From CBDESN01 sp965242495 (GTDB lineage: Bacteria > Pseudomonadota > Alphaproteobacteria > MPNO01), in NCBI GenBank assembly GCA_965242495.1, contig OZ251446.1, forward strand, positions 1,116,001 through 1,180,000: a DNA stretch of 64,000 bases. The letters run 5' to 3'. The notes under the pieces were generated by a model. That model did not search any database. It had not been told where the DNA came from and was given only the letters and a program-made list of their open reading frames with translations. A program made the translations under genes and the position numbers. How positions within the stretch are numbered: position 1 is the stretch's first letter; each line of letters starts with the position of its first letter. Below are positions 39,760-48,277 of this stretch, piece after piece.

Positions 39760-40604
39760 GCTTCCGCGAGCGGCGGTTCGCGTCGCAGGACGGGCTGGAC
39801 CTCTATTTCCGCGACTACGGCGACCCGCTGGCCGATGCGACGCCGGTCCTCTGCCTCGGCGGGCTGACGCGAAACGCCAAGGACTTCCATCGCCTGGCGA
39901 CCCGGCTGTCGGCCCGGCGGCGGGTGCTGTGCCCCGACTATCGCGGCCGCGGCCGGTCGGCTTACGACCCGAACTGGCGCAACTACCGGGCGGAAACCTA
40001 TCTCGTCGATCTGGGCCACCTGCTGGCCGCGACCAACGTCCACCGCGCGGTGGTGGTGGGAACCTCCCTGGGCGGGCTGCTCGCCATGGGCCTCGCCGCC
40101 GCCCGGCCGACCGCGCTCGCCGCGGTCGTGCTCAACGACGTCGGCCCCGAGGTCGCCATGGACGGGCTCCGGCCCATCGTCGAATACGTCCGCATCGACC
40201 GTCCGCAGGCCAGCCGGGAGGCCGCGGTCGAGGCGCTGAAGGCGCTGCTGCCCGGCGCCGCCTTCCAGAACGAAAGCGACTGGGAGGCGATGGCGGACAA
40301 CACCTACCGCGTCGGCGCGGACGGGCTGCTGCGCTTCGACTGGGACGTGGCCGTCGTCAAGCCGCTGCTGGCGCGGGGCGCCGCCCTCCCCGACATGTGG
40401 CCGCTGTTCCGGGCGCTCGCGCGGGTCCCGCTGCTGGCGATCCGGGGCGAACGCTCCGACGTTCTCACGCCGGACTGCTTCGACCGGATGGCGGCGGCGC
40501 GGCCGGACCTCCGCCGCGTCGTCGCGCCCGGCGTCGGCCACGCGCCGACGCTGGGCGAGCCCGAATGCCTGGCCGCGATCGATGCCTTCCTCGCCGACCT
40601 CTGA
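39756..40604 (+). CDS. Alpha/beta hydrolase
   Basis: Alpha/beta-hydrolase-fold enzyme, cytoplasmic, 282 aa. Oxyanion region CLGGLTRNAKDFHRLATRLS near residue 32; nucleophile Ser in VVGTSLGGLLAMGLA near 108; acid probably Asp in RGERSDVLTPDCF near 235; catalytic His in GVGHAPTLGEPE near 263. Similar proteins cleave esters, lactones or C-C bonds of ring-cleavage products. Starts inside the end of the haloacid dehalogenase gene (ATGA) and ends 23 bases inside the next gene, so these three are a coupled operon. Confidence 0.88.
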   Translation: MSFRERRFASQDGLDLYFRDYGDPLADATPVLCLGGLTRNAKDFHRLATRLSARRRVLCPDYRGRGRSAYDPNWRNYRAETYLVDLGHLLAATNVHRAVVVGTSLGGLLAMGLAAARPTALAAVVLNDVGPEVAMDGLRPIVEYVRIDRPQASREAAVEALKALLPGAAFQNESDWEAMADNTYRVGADGLLRFDWDVAVVKPLLARGAALPDMWPLFRALARVPLLAIRGERSDVLTPDCFDRMAAARPDLRRVVAPGVGHAPTLGEPECLAAIDAFLADL

Positions 40605-41604
40605 CGCCGCCCGCCCGCCCGGCTTCGCCGACGTAGCGGCCGCCGCGGCGCGGCTCCGCGGCCATGCCGTCCTCACCCCGCTGCTGGAATCGGAGGCGCT
40701 CAACCGGCGCGTCGGCGGGCGGCTGCTGATCAAGGCGGAGACGCTCCAGCGCACCGGCTCGTTCAAGTTCCGGGGCGCCTGGAACCGCATCGCCCAGCTG
40801 ACGGAGGCCGAGCGCCGGCGCGGCGTGCTCGCCTATTCGTCGGGCAACCACGCCCAGGCGGTCGCAGCCGCGGCGCGGCGCCTCGAGGTCGCCGCGACCA
40901 TCGTGATGCCGGCGGACGCGCCCGCGGTCAAGCTGGAGTCCACCCGCGCCTTCGGCCCCGAACTGCTGCTCTACGACCCGGCGACGGAGTCGCGCGAGGC
41001 GATCGCGACCGAGCGCGCGGCCGCCACCGGGGCGGTGCTGGTGCCGCCCTACGACGACGCCCGCGTCATCGCCGGCCAGGGGACGGCCGGGCTCGAAATC
41101 GCGGTCCAGGCGGCGGCCTGCGGCGCGACGCTCGATGCGGTGCTGGCGCCCTGCGGCGGCGGCGGCCTGATCGCGGGCTGCGCGCTGGCCCTGAAGGAGA
41201 AGCTCCCCGGCGTCGAGATCCATCCGGTGGAGCCCGAGGGCTACGACGATACCGCGCGCTCGCTGGCCTCGGGGCGGCGCGAGACCGCGGCGGCCGGCGC
41301 GGCGACGTTCTGCGACGCGCTGCGCGCGCCCACCCCCGGCGCGCTCACCTTCGCCGTGAACGCGCGCCTGCTCGCCGCCGGACTCGCGGTCGGCGACGCC
41401 GAGACCGCGGCGGCCATGTCGGCGGCGTTCCGCTGGCTCAAGCTGGTGGTCGAACCGGGCGGAGCCGTGGCCCTCGCCGCCGCCCTCGCCGGGCGCATCG
41501 ACTGCCGCGGCCGGACGGTCGCCGTCCTGTGCTCGGGAGGCAACGTCGATCCCGACACGTTCGGGCGGGCGATCGGGCTTGGGAACGCCCGCTCCCCGGG
41601 GTAG
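40582..41604 (+). CDS. Threonine/serine dehydratase-like PLP enzyme
   Basis: Fold-type II PLP enzyme of the threonine dehydratase/serine racemase family. Schiff-base Lys in TGSFKFRGAWNRI near residue 54; AYSSGNHAQAVAAAARRL near 85; the Gly-rich phosphate loop PCGGGGLIAGCALAL near 187 (usually SGGGL); C-terminal VAVLCSGGNVDP near 315. There is no C-terminal ACT regulatory domain, so it is the catabolic or racemase type. 340 aa. The ATG lies 23 bases inside the preceding hydrolase gene. 3-hydroxyaspartate or related hydroxy-amino acids are alternative substrates. Confidence 0.85.
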   Translation: MPSSPTSDAARPPGFADVAAAAARLRGHAVLTPLLESEALNRRVGGRLLIKAETLQRTGSFKFRGAWNRIAQLTEAERRRGVLAYSSGNHAQAVAAAARRLEVAATIVMPADAPAVKLESTRAFGPELLLYDPATESREAIATERAAATGAVLVPPYDDARVIAGQGTAGLEIAVQAAACGATLDAVLAPCGGGGLIAGCALALKEKLPGVEIHPVEPEGYDDTARSLASGRRETAAAGAATFCDALRAPTPGALTFAVNARLLAAGLAVGDAETAAAMSAAFRWLKLVVEPGGAVALAAALAGRIDCRGRTVAVLCSGGNVDPDTFGRAIGLGNARSPG

Positions 41605-41607
41605 ACT
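41579..41607 (+). promoter_or_regulatory. Candidate promoter for the Rieske ferredoxin operon
   Basis: TTGGGA, 17 bases, TAGACT overlapping the end of the dehydratase-like gene; leader of about 37 bases with GGGAG seven bases before the GTG at 41651. Confidence 0.4.
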
Positions 41608-41650
41608 CCGACGCCGCCGCGCCGGACGTTGCTGACCAGGGAGACCGAAC

Positions 41651-42016
41651 GTGCCCGATCTGTATGTGGGGAAAGAGACCGAGTTCGACGACCGGGACCG
41701 CAAGATCATCGCCCGGGGCGAGCTGGAGATCGGCGTCTTCCGCCTCGACGGCGCGTTCTACGCCTATGAGAACAACTGCTCGCACCAGGGCGGCCCGGTG
41801 TGCCAGGGGAAGATCCTCAACCGGGTCGAGGAAGTGCTGGCCGAGGACAAGACAAGCAAGGGGCTGAAATTCTCCGACTCCGACGTCCACATCGTCTGCC
41901 CGTGGCACGGCTACGAGTACAACATCCGCACCGGGCGGCACCCCGGCGACCGCAACGTCCGGCTCAAGCCGTTCGACGTGAAGGTCGCCGACGGGGACGT
42001 CTATGTCGTCGTCTGA
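41651..42016 (+). CDS. Rieske 2Fe-2S ferredoxin-like protein
   Basis: Single-domain Rieske protein, 121 aa. Cluster ligands are NNCSHQGGPVCQG (Cys-x-His near residue 43) and VCPWHGYEYNIRTGRHPG (Cys-x2-His near 86). It carries an insert of about 20 residues between the two motifs (ILNRVEEVLAEDKTSKGLKF), found in the Rieske proteins associated with amidohydrolases. It starts with GTG and overlaps the next gene by 14 bases. It may deliver electrons to an oxygenase such as the Rieske enzyme at 2.3-4.1 kb, although it is 37 kb away, or work within its own operon. Confidence 0.87.
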   Translation: MPDLYVGKETEFDDRDRKIIARGELEIGVFRLDGAFYAYENNCSHQGGPVCQGKILNRVEEVLAEDKTSKGLKFSDSDVHIVCPWHGYEYNIRTGRHPGDRNVRLKPFDVKVADGDVYVVV

Positions 42017-42335
42017 ACCGGACGCCGCGGCGGATCGCGACGGCATCGACGCCGCCGCGCGGACGGCCCTGGAGATCGCCGAGAAGGCGCTCGCCGAGGG
42101 CAGCACGGACGGCATTTCCGACGAAGCGGTCCAGCGGCTGCTCACCGCCGGCGCGCGGCTGTTCGCCAACAAGGTGGAGATGGAGGACCGCTTCTTCCTG
42201 CCCTTCACGTCGCGCGAGGCGGCGACCGCGACCGACGTGGTGGTCACCGTCTCGGAGATGCTGCGGGCGGCCAATCTCAACACCTTCGACCTGGCGATGT
42301 GGTTCCGCCGGCCGCGGCCGGACGACGCTCCCTGA
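42003..42335 (+). CDS. Small conserved protein between Rieske ferredoxin and amidohydrolase
   Basis: 110 aa, unknown family. Acidic N-terminus (about 25 residues), then helices with AVQRLLTAGARLFANKVEME near 45, RFFLPFTSREAATATDVVVTVSEML in two helices, and AANLNTFDLAMWFRRP near 90. No Cys, signal or membrane segment. It overlaps the Rieske gene by 14 bases and ends ten bases before the amidohydrolase ATG, so it is probably a subunit or assembly partner in the same enzyme system. I recognise no domain. Confidence 0.7.
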   Translation: MSSSEPDAAADRDGIDAAARTALEIAEKALAEGSTDGISDEAVQRLLTAGARLFANKVEMEDRFFLPFTSREAATATDVVVTVSEMLRAANLNTFDLAMWFRRPRPDDAP

Positions 42336-42345
42336 GGAGGACATC

Positions 42346-43560
42346 ATGGACACAGGCTTCGAGAACGCCCGCGGGACGCCGCTCGCGCAGATCGACGTCC
42401 GCACCGATACGCGCGACATTCTGGCCCGCGCGCGGCGCCAGGCCGATGCGCGCAACTTCGACGACGTCTTCATCGTCGACGTCGATTCGCACCATACCGA
42501 GAGCGAGTCATGGCGCGAGATCGTCCGCTACATCGACGACGAGGTGATCCGGGCCGAGGCGATCGACCATCTGGAGAACCGCACCGGCGGCCCGCCCTAC
42601 GGCCTCAACGGCGACCTCGCGCTGCGCTACCAGGATTGCGGCGGGCGCATCCCGCACCAGGCCTCGCGCCGCGAGGCGGTCGAGGCCGGGGCCGAGGCGC
42701 CGCACCGCGACCTGGTGCTGGCGCGGCGCGCCTATCGCAGCATGTCGATCGACAAGCAGGTGGTGTTCCCGACGCCGATGCTGTTCCTCGGCGTCCATCC
42801 GCAGTTCCACATGGAAGCCGTCCTGGGCGACGCCTACAACCGCTGGACGGTCGACAACCTGCTGACCAAGGACCCCAACCTCAAGACCCTCGCCTTCCTG
42901 CCCTTCAACGACGCGGACGAAGCCCTGGCGACGGTCGAGCGCTTCGCCGACGCGCCGGGGGTGGTCGGCTTCATGGTGACGTCGGTCCGCCACAAGCCGG
43001 TCCATCACAACCACTACATGAAGGTCTACCGCGCGCTGGAGGAGCGCGGCCTGCCGATCGGCTTCCATGCCGGCTATTACTGGCAGGATCCGTCGATGAT
43101 GCAGATCAACCGCTTCGCCTCGATGCACGCCTTGTCCTTCGTCTGGTGCAACGTCGTGCACATGACCAACTGGGTGATGAACGGCCTGCCCGAACGCTTC
43201 CCCGGCCTCGACGCGATCTGGATCGAGAGCGGCCTTTCCTGGGTGCCGTGGCTGATGCAGCGGCTCGACCACACCTACATGATGCGCAGTTCGGAGGCGC
43301 CGCTGCTGAAGCGCAAGCCGAGCGAATACATGCGCGAGATGTACTACACCTGCCAGCCGCTGGAGACCGACCACCCCAAGGCGCTGGCGCTCACCTTCGA
43401 GATGATGGCGGCGGAGACCCAGCTCCTCTACGCCTCCGACTGGCCGCATTGGGACTTCGACCCGCCGAGCGTCATCTGGGACCTGCCCTTCCTGGACGAA
43501 GCGGCCAAGCGCAACGTCCTGGGGTTGAACGCGGCCCGCGTGTTCGACCTCGACAAGTAG
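42346..43560 (+). CDS. Amidohydrolase family protein (ACMSD-like)
   Basis: Amidohydrolase-2 family TIM-barrel protein related to aminocarboxymuconate-semialdehyde decarboxylase and resorcylate decarboxylases, 404 aa. The first metal motif is VDVDSHHTESESW near residue 45; later metal ligands are His in GLPIGFHAGYYWQDPS near 235 and Asp in LLYASDWPHWDFDPPS near 365. Conserved YRSMSIDKQVVFPTPMLFLG lies near 125. GAGGAGG is five bases before the ATG. It forms a coupled operon with the Rieske ferredoxin and a small unknown protein. Decarboxylation or hydrolysis of an aromatic-derived acid is likely. Confidence 0.87.
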   Translation: MDTGFENARGTPLAQIDVRTDTRDILARARRQADARNFDDVFIVDVDSHHTESESWREIVRYIDDEVIRAEAIDHLENRTGGPPYGLNGDLALRYQDCGGRIPHQASRREAVEAGAEAPHRDLVLARRAYRSMSIDKQVVFPTPMLFLGVHPQFHMEAVLGDAYNRWTVDNLLTKDPNLKTLAFLPFNDADEALATVERFADAPGVVGFMVTSVRHKPVHHNHYMKVYRALEERGLPIGFHAGYYWQDPSMMQINRFASMHALSFVWCNVVHMTNWVMNGLPERFPGLDAIWIESGLSWVPWLMQRLDHTYMMRSSEAPLLKRKPSEYMREMYYTCQPLETDHPKALALTFEMMAAETQLLYASDWPHWDFDPPSVIWDLPFLDEAAKRNVLGLNAARVFDLDK

Positions 43561-43576
43561 GGCGAAGGCGTCGCGG

Positions 43577-44017
43577 ATGCCGGTACCGTTCGCCGGCGGC
43601 TGCGCCTGCGGCGCGGTGCGCTACCGCTGCGCGGCCGAGCCTTACGTCTCCTATCTCTGCCACTGCGTGGAATGCCGCAAACGGACGGGCAGCGCCTACG
43701 GCGTCTCGCTGCAAGTGCCCGCCGAGGGCGTCGCCGTCGAGACCGGAACGCTCAAGTCCCGGACCCGGATCGCCGACAGCGGCAACGAACTCACGATGCG
43801 CTTCTGCGGCGACTGCGGGACCACCCTGTTCGGCGACAACGCCGCCAGGCCGCGCGTCAAAGTGATCTTCGGCGGCACGCTGGACGATCCGTCCTGGGTG
43901 CCGGTGATGGCCAACATCTGGACCGACAGCGCCCTCCCCTGGGTGCGGATGGAGGCCGGCGTCGAGACCTTCCCCAAGGCGCCCGATTTCACCCGATACT
44001 ACGCCGCCCGGCGCTGA
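43577..44017 (+). CDS. GFA family (glutathione-dependent formaldehyde-activating-like) protein
   Basis: Zinc protein of the GFA/CENP-V fold, 146 aa. Cys clusters are FAGGCACGAVRYRC near residue 8, YLCHCVECRKRTGSAYGVS near 29 and RFCGDCGTTLFGDN near 75, followed by the usual VKVIFGGTLDDPSWVP. Related proteins bind glutathione adducts; many lack proven activity. It follows the amidohydrolase by 16 bases and ends this plus-strand group. Confidence 0.88.
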   Translation: MPVPFAGGCACGAVRYRCAAEPYVSYLCHCVECRKRTGSAYGVSLQVPAEGVAVETGTLKSRTRIADSGNELTMRFCGDCGTTLFGDNAARPRVKVIFGGTLDDPSWVPVMANIWTDSALPWVRMEAGVETFPKAPDFTRYYAARR

Positions 44018-44074
44018 GCGTCCGTCCAGCCGAGGAAGGCCCGTGACGACGGCCCGAGAGAGACCGTCGCGGCC

Positions 44075-44203
44075 CTCCCCCTGTAGCGGAGCGGAATCTT
44101 TGGATTCCGGTCCCGAAATGAGACTATATGAGATATGGTGAGATATAGCGAGATTCCAATCGGTTACGGCGGTTGACAGCCGAGAGGCTTCTACAGGGGG
44201 GAG
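44075..44203. repeat. 129-bp segment bounded by inverted repeats in a convergent gap
   Basis: CTCCCCCTGTAG (44075-44086) and its near-perfect inverse CTACAGGGGGGAG (44191-44203) bound an unusually AT-rich stretch. Inside are GGAATCTTTGGATTCC (a dyad) and GAGATATGGT, GAGATATAGC, GAGATTCC in tandem; outside, GGAATCTTTAGAGTCGG recurs. It could be a small non-autonomous mobile element or a bidirectional terminator region between convergent genes. Confidence 0.5.
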
Positions 44204-44262
44204 TCGGAATCTTTAGAGTCGGATTTGGGGATTCCGGCTTCGCCGCCGCCCGGCGGGCGGCG

Positions 44263-45066
44263 TCAGGCGGCGCGGACGGCGACCTCCATCGCGCCGATCG
44301 ACTCGATCTCGCAGCGCATCACGTCGCCCGGCGCCACGGGGCCCGCGCCTTCCGGAGTCCCGGTCATGACGACGTCGCCGGGATACAGGGTGTAGAAGCG
44401 GGCGGCGTAGGCGATCAGCCGGCGGCAATCGAAGACCTGCCGGCTCGTGTTCGACCGCTGCCGCTCCTCGCCGTTGACGGCGAGCGAGAGGTCGAGCCGG
44501 TCGGGGTCCGGAATCTCGTCGGCGGTGACCAGCCAGGGGCCGAGCACGGCGTAGGAATCGACCGCCTTGCGGAGGCTCCGGTCCTCCTTGCCGCGCAGCG
44601 TCACGTCGAGGCCGATCGTATAGCCGGCGACGACCTCGAGCGCGTCGTCGCGGGCGACGTTCTTGCATTCGCGGCCGATGACCATCGCCAGCCCGACCCC
44701 GTGGTCGTTGCGCCGGTCGGGGAAGCGGAGCGCGACGCCGTCCGACGGGCCGACCGGCGCGGAGGTCTTCTGGAACAGCCCCTGCGCCTCGGCGTGATGG
44801 GCGGTGTAGTTGGCCGGCGCGCCGATCACCTTGACCGGGTTGGCGACCGGGCTCAGCAGGCGGACGCTGGCGTGGCGCTGGACGAAACCGGCCTTCCGCA
44901 TCGCCCGGGCCTCGGCCGCGACCGCCGCCAGATTGGCGATCAGCCGGTCCCCCGGCGGCGGCGGCCGGCGCGCCTCCGGGATCGCCCGCAGCGCGTCGGT
45001 CACGTCGATCACCTGTTCGTTGCTGACCAGCCCGAGCCGGTCGGCGTTGTAGCGGCAGAGCTTCAC
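44263..45066 (-). CDS. Fumarylacetoacetate hydrolase family protein, coupled to helicase gene
   Basis: FAH-superfamily enzyme, 267 aa, clearly paralogous to 62266-63120. LSPVANPVKVIGAPANYTAH near residue 72, FPDRRNDHGVGLAMVIGREC with the metal site near 115 (the usual Glu pair is shifted to Gly-Val-Gly, so one ligand may be missing: the paralog has HEVEVSVVIG), and FYTLYPGDVVMTGTPEGAGP near 225. The start is GTG at 45066, overlapping the helicase stop (GTGA), with GAGGAGG six bases upstream. It is the last gene of the defence-like run, but a metabolic origin is likely. Confidence 0.85.
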   Translation of the reverse strand: MKLCRYNADRLGLVSNEQVIDVTDALRAIPEARRPPPPGDRLIANLAAVAAEARAMRKAGFVQRHASVRLLSPVANPVKVIGAPANYTAHHAEAQGLFQKTSAPVGPSDGVALRFPDRRNDHGVGLAMVIGRECKNVARDDALEVVAGYTIGLDVTLRGKEDRSLRKAVDSYAVLGPWLVTADEIPDPDRLDLSLAVNGEERQRSNTSRQVFDCRRLIAYAARFYTLYPGDVVMTGTPEGAGPVAPGDVMRCEIESIGAMEVAVRAA

Positions 45067-48000
45067 GCGACGCCTCCTCTCCGCGGCGGCGGGACGCGCG
45101 GCCCCCGGTCCAGGACGTCCCGCAGCGTCGCCCCCGCCGGCAATGCGTCCGTCGGAGCCGCGTCCTCCGGCGGTTGGAACAACGGATTGCCGGGCGACCA
45201 CAACTCCACGCTCTCCGCGTGCTCCTCGTAATAGGCGGGGTCGGTCGTCACCCGCAGCCGCTCCGCCATGCCGGGCGCCAGCAGGCCGTATTCGCCGCGC
45301 CCCATCGGCTGCACGTCCACGCCGCGCGGCATCAGATCGGGCGATGCGATCACCCGGTCGAGGTCGACCATGGTCATCGGCGCGGGCGTCCGCTCCGGCG
45401 TCGGCAGGTCTTCGCCCAGCATGTCGTCGATGTCGAACCCCGCCGCCTTGGCCTCCTCCGCCCGCCGTTCGATCGCCTCCACCATGGCTGCGCCTTCCGC
45501 GCCGCCGTCCTCGCGGCCGGCGAGGGCCGCATCGGCGATGGCGCGCGGCAACTGCGCCAGGATTGGTTGCAGGCGCCCCACCACGGTCTCGAACAGGCCG
45601 ATGCGCTCCCGCAGCGCGCGGTAGACGTCCGTCTCGACCGTCGCTTCGTAATGCAGGTTGACGATGCGAATGACGGAATGGCGCTGCCCCACGCGGTCGA
45701 TGCGCCCGATGCGCTGCTCGACCCGCATCGGGTTCCACGGCATGTCGTAGTTGATCAGGGCGCCGCAAAACTGGAAGTTCAGTCCCTCGGCGGCGGCGTC
45801 GGTGCACAGCAGAACGTCGGCCTCGCCGTCGCGGAACCGGCGCCGGGCCTCGTCCCGGCGGATCGAACGCCAGGCGCCGTCCGCGGTCGGGACTTCCCCG
45901 CCCCGCCCGGAAAAGCACATCGGGCGCCGCGCGCCGTCCCGGCGCAGCGCGTCGCGCAGGAAGTCCATCGTGTCGACGTATTGCGTGAACACCATCGCCT
46001 GCTCGTAGCCTTCCCGACGCAGCCCGGCGAGGGCGTCCGTCAGCTGCGTCAGCTTGCTGTCCGGCGGCAGGTCCCGGATGCGCCCGAGCAGCCTCCCGAC
46101 GTCGAACCGCTCCTCCGCGGCCAGCGCCCGGCGCGCCAGCTCCGCGACCTCGTCGGCGTCGAGAATCTCGTCCGCGGCTTCGTCGTCGGGCGCATCTTCG
46201 TCCAGACCCGCCAACCGCGCCTCGTCGCCGCTCTCCAGGACGTCGAGATGGTTCTCGAGCGTGGCGCGGAGCGCCCGGAAGCTGCTCGCCAGACGGCGGC
46301 GGTAGATCGTCATCACGAACCCCACGGCCGAACGCCTGGCCGCGGCCGCCCGCTTGCAGGCGCCGGAGATGTAGTCCTCGACGGCCTCGTAGAGCTCCCG
46401 CTCCGCCGCGGTCATGTCGATGAAGCGGTCCTCGACCCGCCGGTCCGCGATCGGCGCGGTCAGCATCCCCGCCTTGAAATAGCGGCGCAGCAGATCGCGG
46501 GTATGGCGCGAGACCAGGCGGCGGACCGGCGTATGCGCCCGCAGCACCGCCAGGGCGGCGCGGCGCTCCGCGGCTTCCAGCTGCCGGCGCGGCGTGCTGG
46601 CGCGGTCGCGCAGCGCGCGGAGGACCTTGCCGGTCTTCAGCGGGGACAGACCGGTCAGGCGCTGCGCTTCGTCCCTCCCCACCGCGCCGTGATCGCGTTC
46701 GACCGCCTGGAACAGCGCCGCCATGCGGTCCAGCGCCGCCGGCGGCGGATTCGACTGCCCGAGGCCGTCGAAGAAATCCAGGAACGCATCCGCCGTCCAT
46801 TCCCGCGGCAGCCCCAACAGGCTCAACAGATCCCACAGCTCGACCGGATGGACCTGCATGGGCGTCGCCGTCAGCAACACCAGCCCCCGGGCGCGGTCCT
46901 TGAGCGCCCGCATGAGGGCGAGCAGCGCGTTCGGCCCGCCTTCCCGGTCCGCCCCCGCCGCGCGGCGGCGCGCATGATGCGCCTCGTCGAGCACCACCAG
47001 GTCCCAGGGCGCCGCATCCTCCAGCAGAACACCCGCCCGGTCGCCGCGCCGCATCAGCTGGCTCGACGCGATCACCGCCGGCTCCTCGCGCCAGCGCCGC
47101 CGGTCGACCTCGCGCTCGTTCGCCCCGCGCAGCGCCGGCGAGGGATAGCGGACCAGCCTGCGCCCGTCATAGATCGGCCAGTTGAGGTTGAACTTCTCGC
47201 GCAGCTCGACCTGCCACTGGCCGAGGACCGCCTTGGGCGCCAGGATCAGGATCCGTTTGGCCCGCCCGGCGAGCCAGGCTTGGCGCAACAGCATCCCGGC
47301 CTGGATGGTCTTGCCGAGCCCGACCTCGTCGGCGATCAGAAGCCTCGGCGGCCAATGCGCATACAGGCGCTCGAAGGCGCGGATCTGATGCGGCCAGGGC
47401 GTCACCGCGGCGGTGGCCTCGCCGACGCGGGCGCCGCCTTCCTCCAGGCCGGGCGCCGCGGCGATGAACGCCCAGACCAGACTCCGCCGGTCGACCGGCG
47501 AAGGCGCGACGGTCGGCGGCACGCCCTCCGCCCGGCCGGGTCCGGCCCCGTCGGGCGGCGCGTCCACCGCCCCCTTCAGCCGCGCCGGCAGGTCGTCCGC
47601 GGGCAGAAAGCGCATCAGGTCGCGCCGCGCCGCCTCGGGCGCCTCCAGCACGATCACCCGGCCCGACCGGTTCGCCCACAGGCGGGCGAAGCTCTCCTCC
47701 TCGCCGGCGACCCGCCCGGGCTCCGCGCCCCAGCTCGTATAGACGTTGATGCTCTCCCAGTTGCGCCGCCAGCCCGCGGCGGTTTCGTTGAGACTGCCGG
47801 TCCAGGCGATCCTGTCGCCGGCGCGATCCTCGACGACGCCGGTCTTTTCGTGGAAGAGGGCGCCGTCATGGACCGGCCGGCGGGCGGAGTCGCAGGGCAC
47901 CGCGACCTTCACGTCGAGATGCCCGCGGGCCACCATCCAGGCCAGCAGTTCGAGCGCCCCGGCGGCGGCCGCATCGGGCGGGGCGAGCGGCAGCGAGGCG

Positions 48001-48275
48001 AGACGCTGCTCGACCAGCTCGCGCAGCGCGGCGCCTCTCTCGATCGCCTCGATCTCGGGCGGCTCCAGCGTGCAGCCGACGATCAGGCGCATACGCCCGC
48101 GGTTGCGCGCCAGCCCCTCGACGCCGCGCGACGCCAGCGCCAGCGCGCCGGCGTTGAAGTATCCCGTCAGCCGGTCGTAGCGTTCCGCGTCCTCCAGCGC
48201 GGGGACGTAGAAGAGCCGCACCAGATCGCCGTCCTCCGGCGTGTATTTGAGCTTCCATGCGCGGTCCGCGAGCAT
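45063..48275 (-). CDS. PLD-domain SNF2-type helicase (defence-associated)
   Basis: 1070-aa superfamily 2 helicase with an N-terminal phospholipase-D-like domain. PLD part (about 1-210): LFHEKTGVVED near 140 with His-x-Lys and AWTGSLNETAAGW. Helicase part: Walker A IADEVGLGKTIQAG near 315, DEAH box VVLDEAHHARR near 428, LLTATPMQVHPVELWDLLSL near 465, and C-terminal RecA domain with VFTQYVDTMDFLRDAL, CTDAAAEGLNFQ and QRIGRIDRVGQR near 860. Such proteins act in restriction-like and anti-phage clusters, probably translocating on DNA. It starts two bases after the methyltransferase stop. Its C-terminal RGPRVPPPRRGGVA may be read-through into old flanking DNA, as it ends exactly at the FAH start. 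Confidence 0.92.
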   Translation of the reverse strand: MLADRAWKLKYTPEDGDLVRLFYVPALEDAERYDRLTGYFNAGALALASRGVEGLARNRGRMRLIVGCTLEPPEIEAIERGAALRELVEQRLASLPLAPPDAAAAGALELLAWMVARGHLDVKVAVPCDSARRPVHDGALFHEKTGVVEDRAGDRIAWTGSLNETAAGWRRNWESINVYTSWGAEPGRVAGEEESFARLWANRSGRVIVLEAPEAARRDLMRFLPADDLPARLKGAVDAPPDGAGPGRAEGVPPTVAPSPVDRRSLVWAFIAAAPGLEEGGARVGEATAAVTPWPHQIRAFERLYAHWPPRLLIADEVGLGKTIQAGMLLRQAWLAGRAKRILILAPKAVLGQWQVELREKFNLNWPIYDGRRLVRYPSPALRGANEREVDRRRWREEPAVIASSQLMRRGDRAGVLLEDAAPWDLVVLDEAHHARRRAAGADREGGPNALLALMRALKDRARGLVLLTATPMQVHPVELWDLLSLLGLPREWTADAFLDFFDGLGQSNPPPAALDRMAALFQAVERDHGAVGRDEAQRLTGLSPLKTGKVLRALRDRASTPRRQLEAAERRAALAVLRAHTPVRRLVSRHTRDLLRRYFKAGMLTAPIADRRVEDRFIDMTAAERELYEAVEDYISGACKRAAAARRSAVGFVMTIYRRRLASSFRALRATLENHLDVLESGDEARLAGLDEDAPDDEAADEILDADEVAELARRALAAEERFDVGRLLGRIRDLPPDSKLTQLTDALAGLRREGYEQAMVFTQYVDTMDFLRDALRRDGARRPMCFSGRGGEVPTADGAWRSIRRDEARRRFRDGEADVLLCTDAAAEGLNFQFCGALINYDMPWNPMRVEQRIGRIDRVGQRHSVIRIVNLHYEATVETDVYRALRERIGLFETVVGRLQPILAQLPRAIADAALAGREDGGAEGAAMVEAIERRAEEAKAAGFDIDDMLGEDLPTPERTPAPMTMVDLDRVIASPDLMPRGVDVQPMGRGEYGLLAPGMAERLRVTTDPAYYEEHAESVELWSPGNPLFQPPEDAAPTDALPAGATLRDVLDRGPRVPPPRRGGVA

Positions 48276-48277
48276 GG

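Noticed and set aside
44038..44074. Hairpin CGACGG/CCGTCG after the GFA gene as a terminator
   Set aside because: Eleven-base loop, interrupted stem and no T run on either strand; too weak to list as a terminator.
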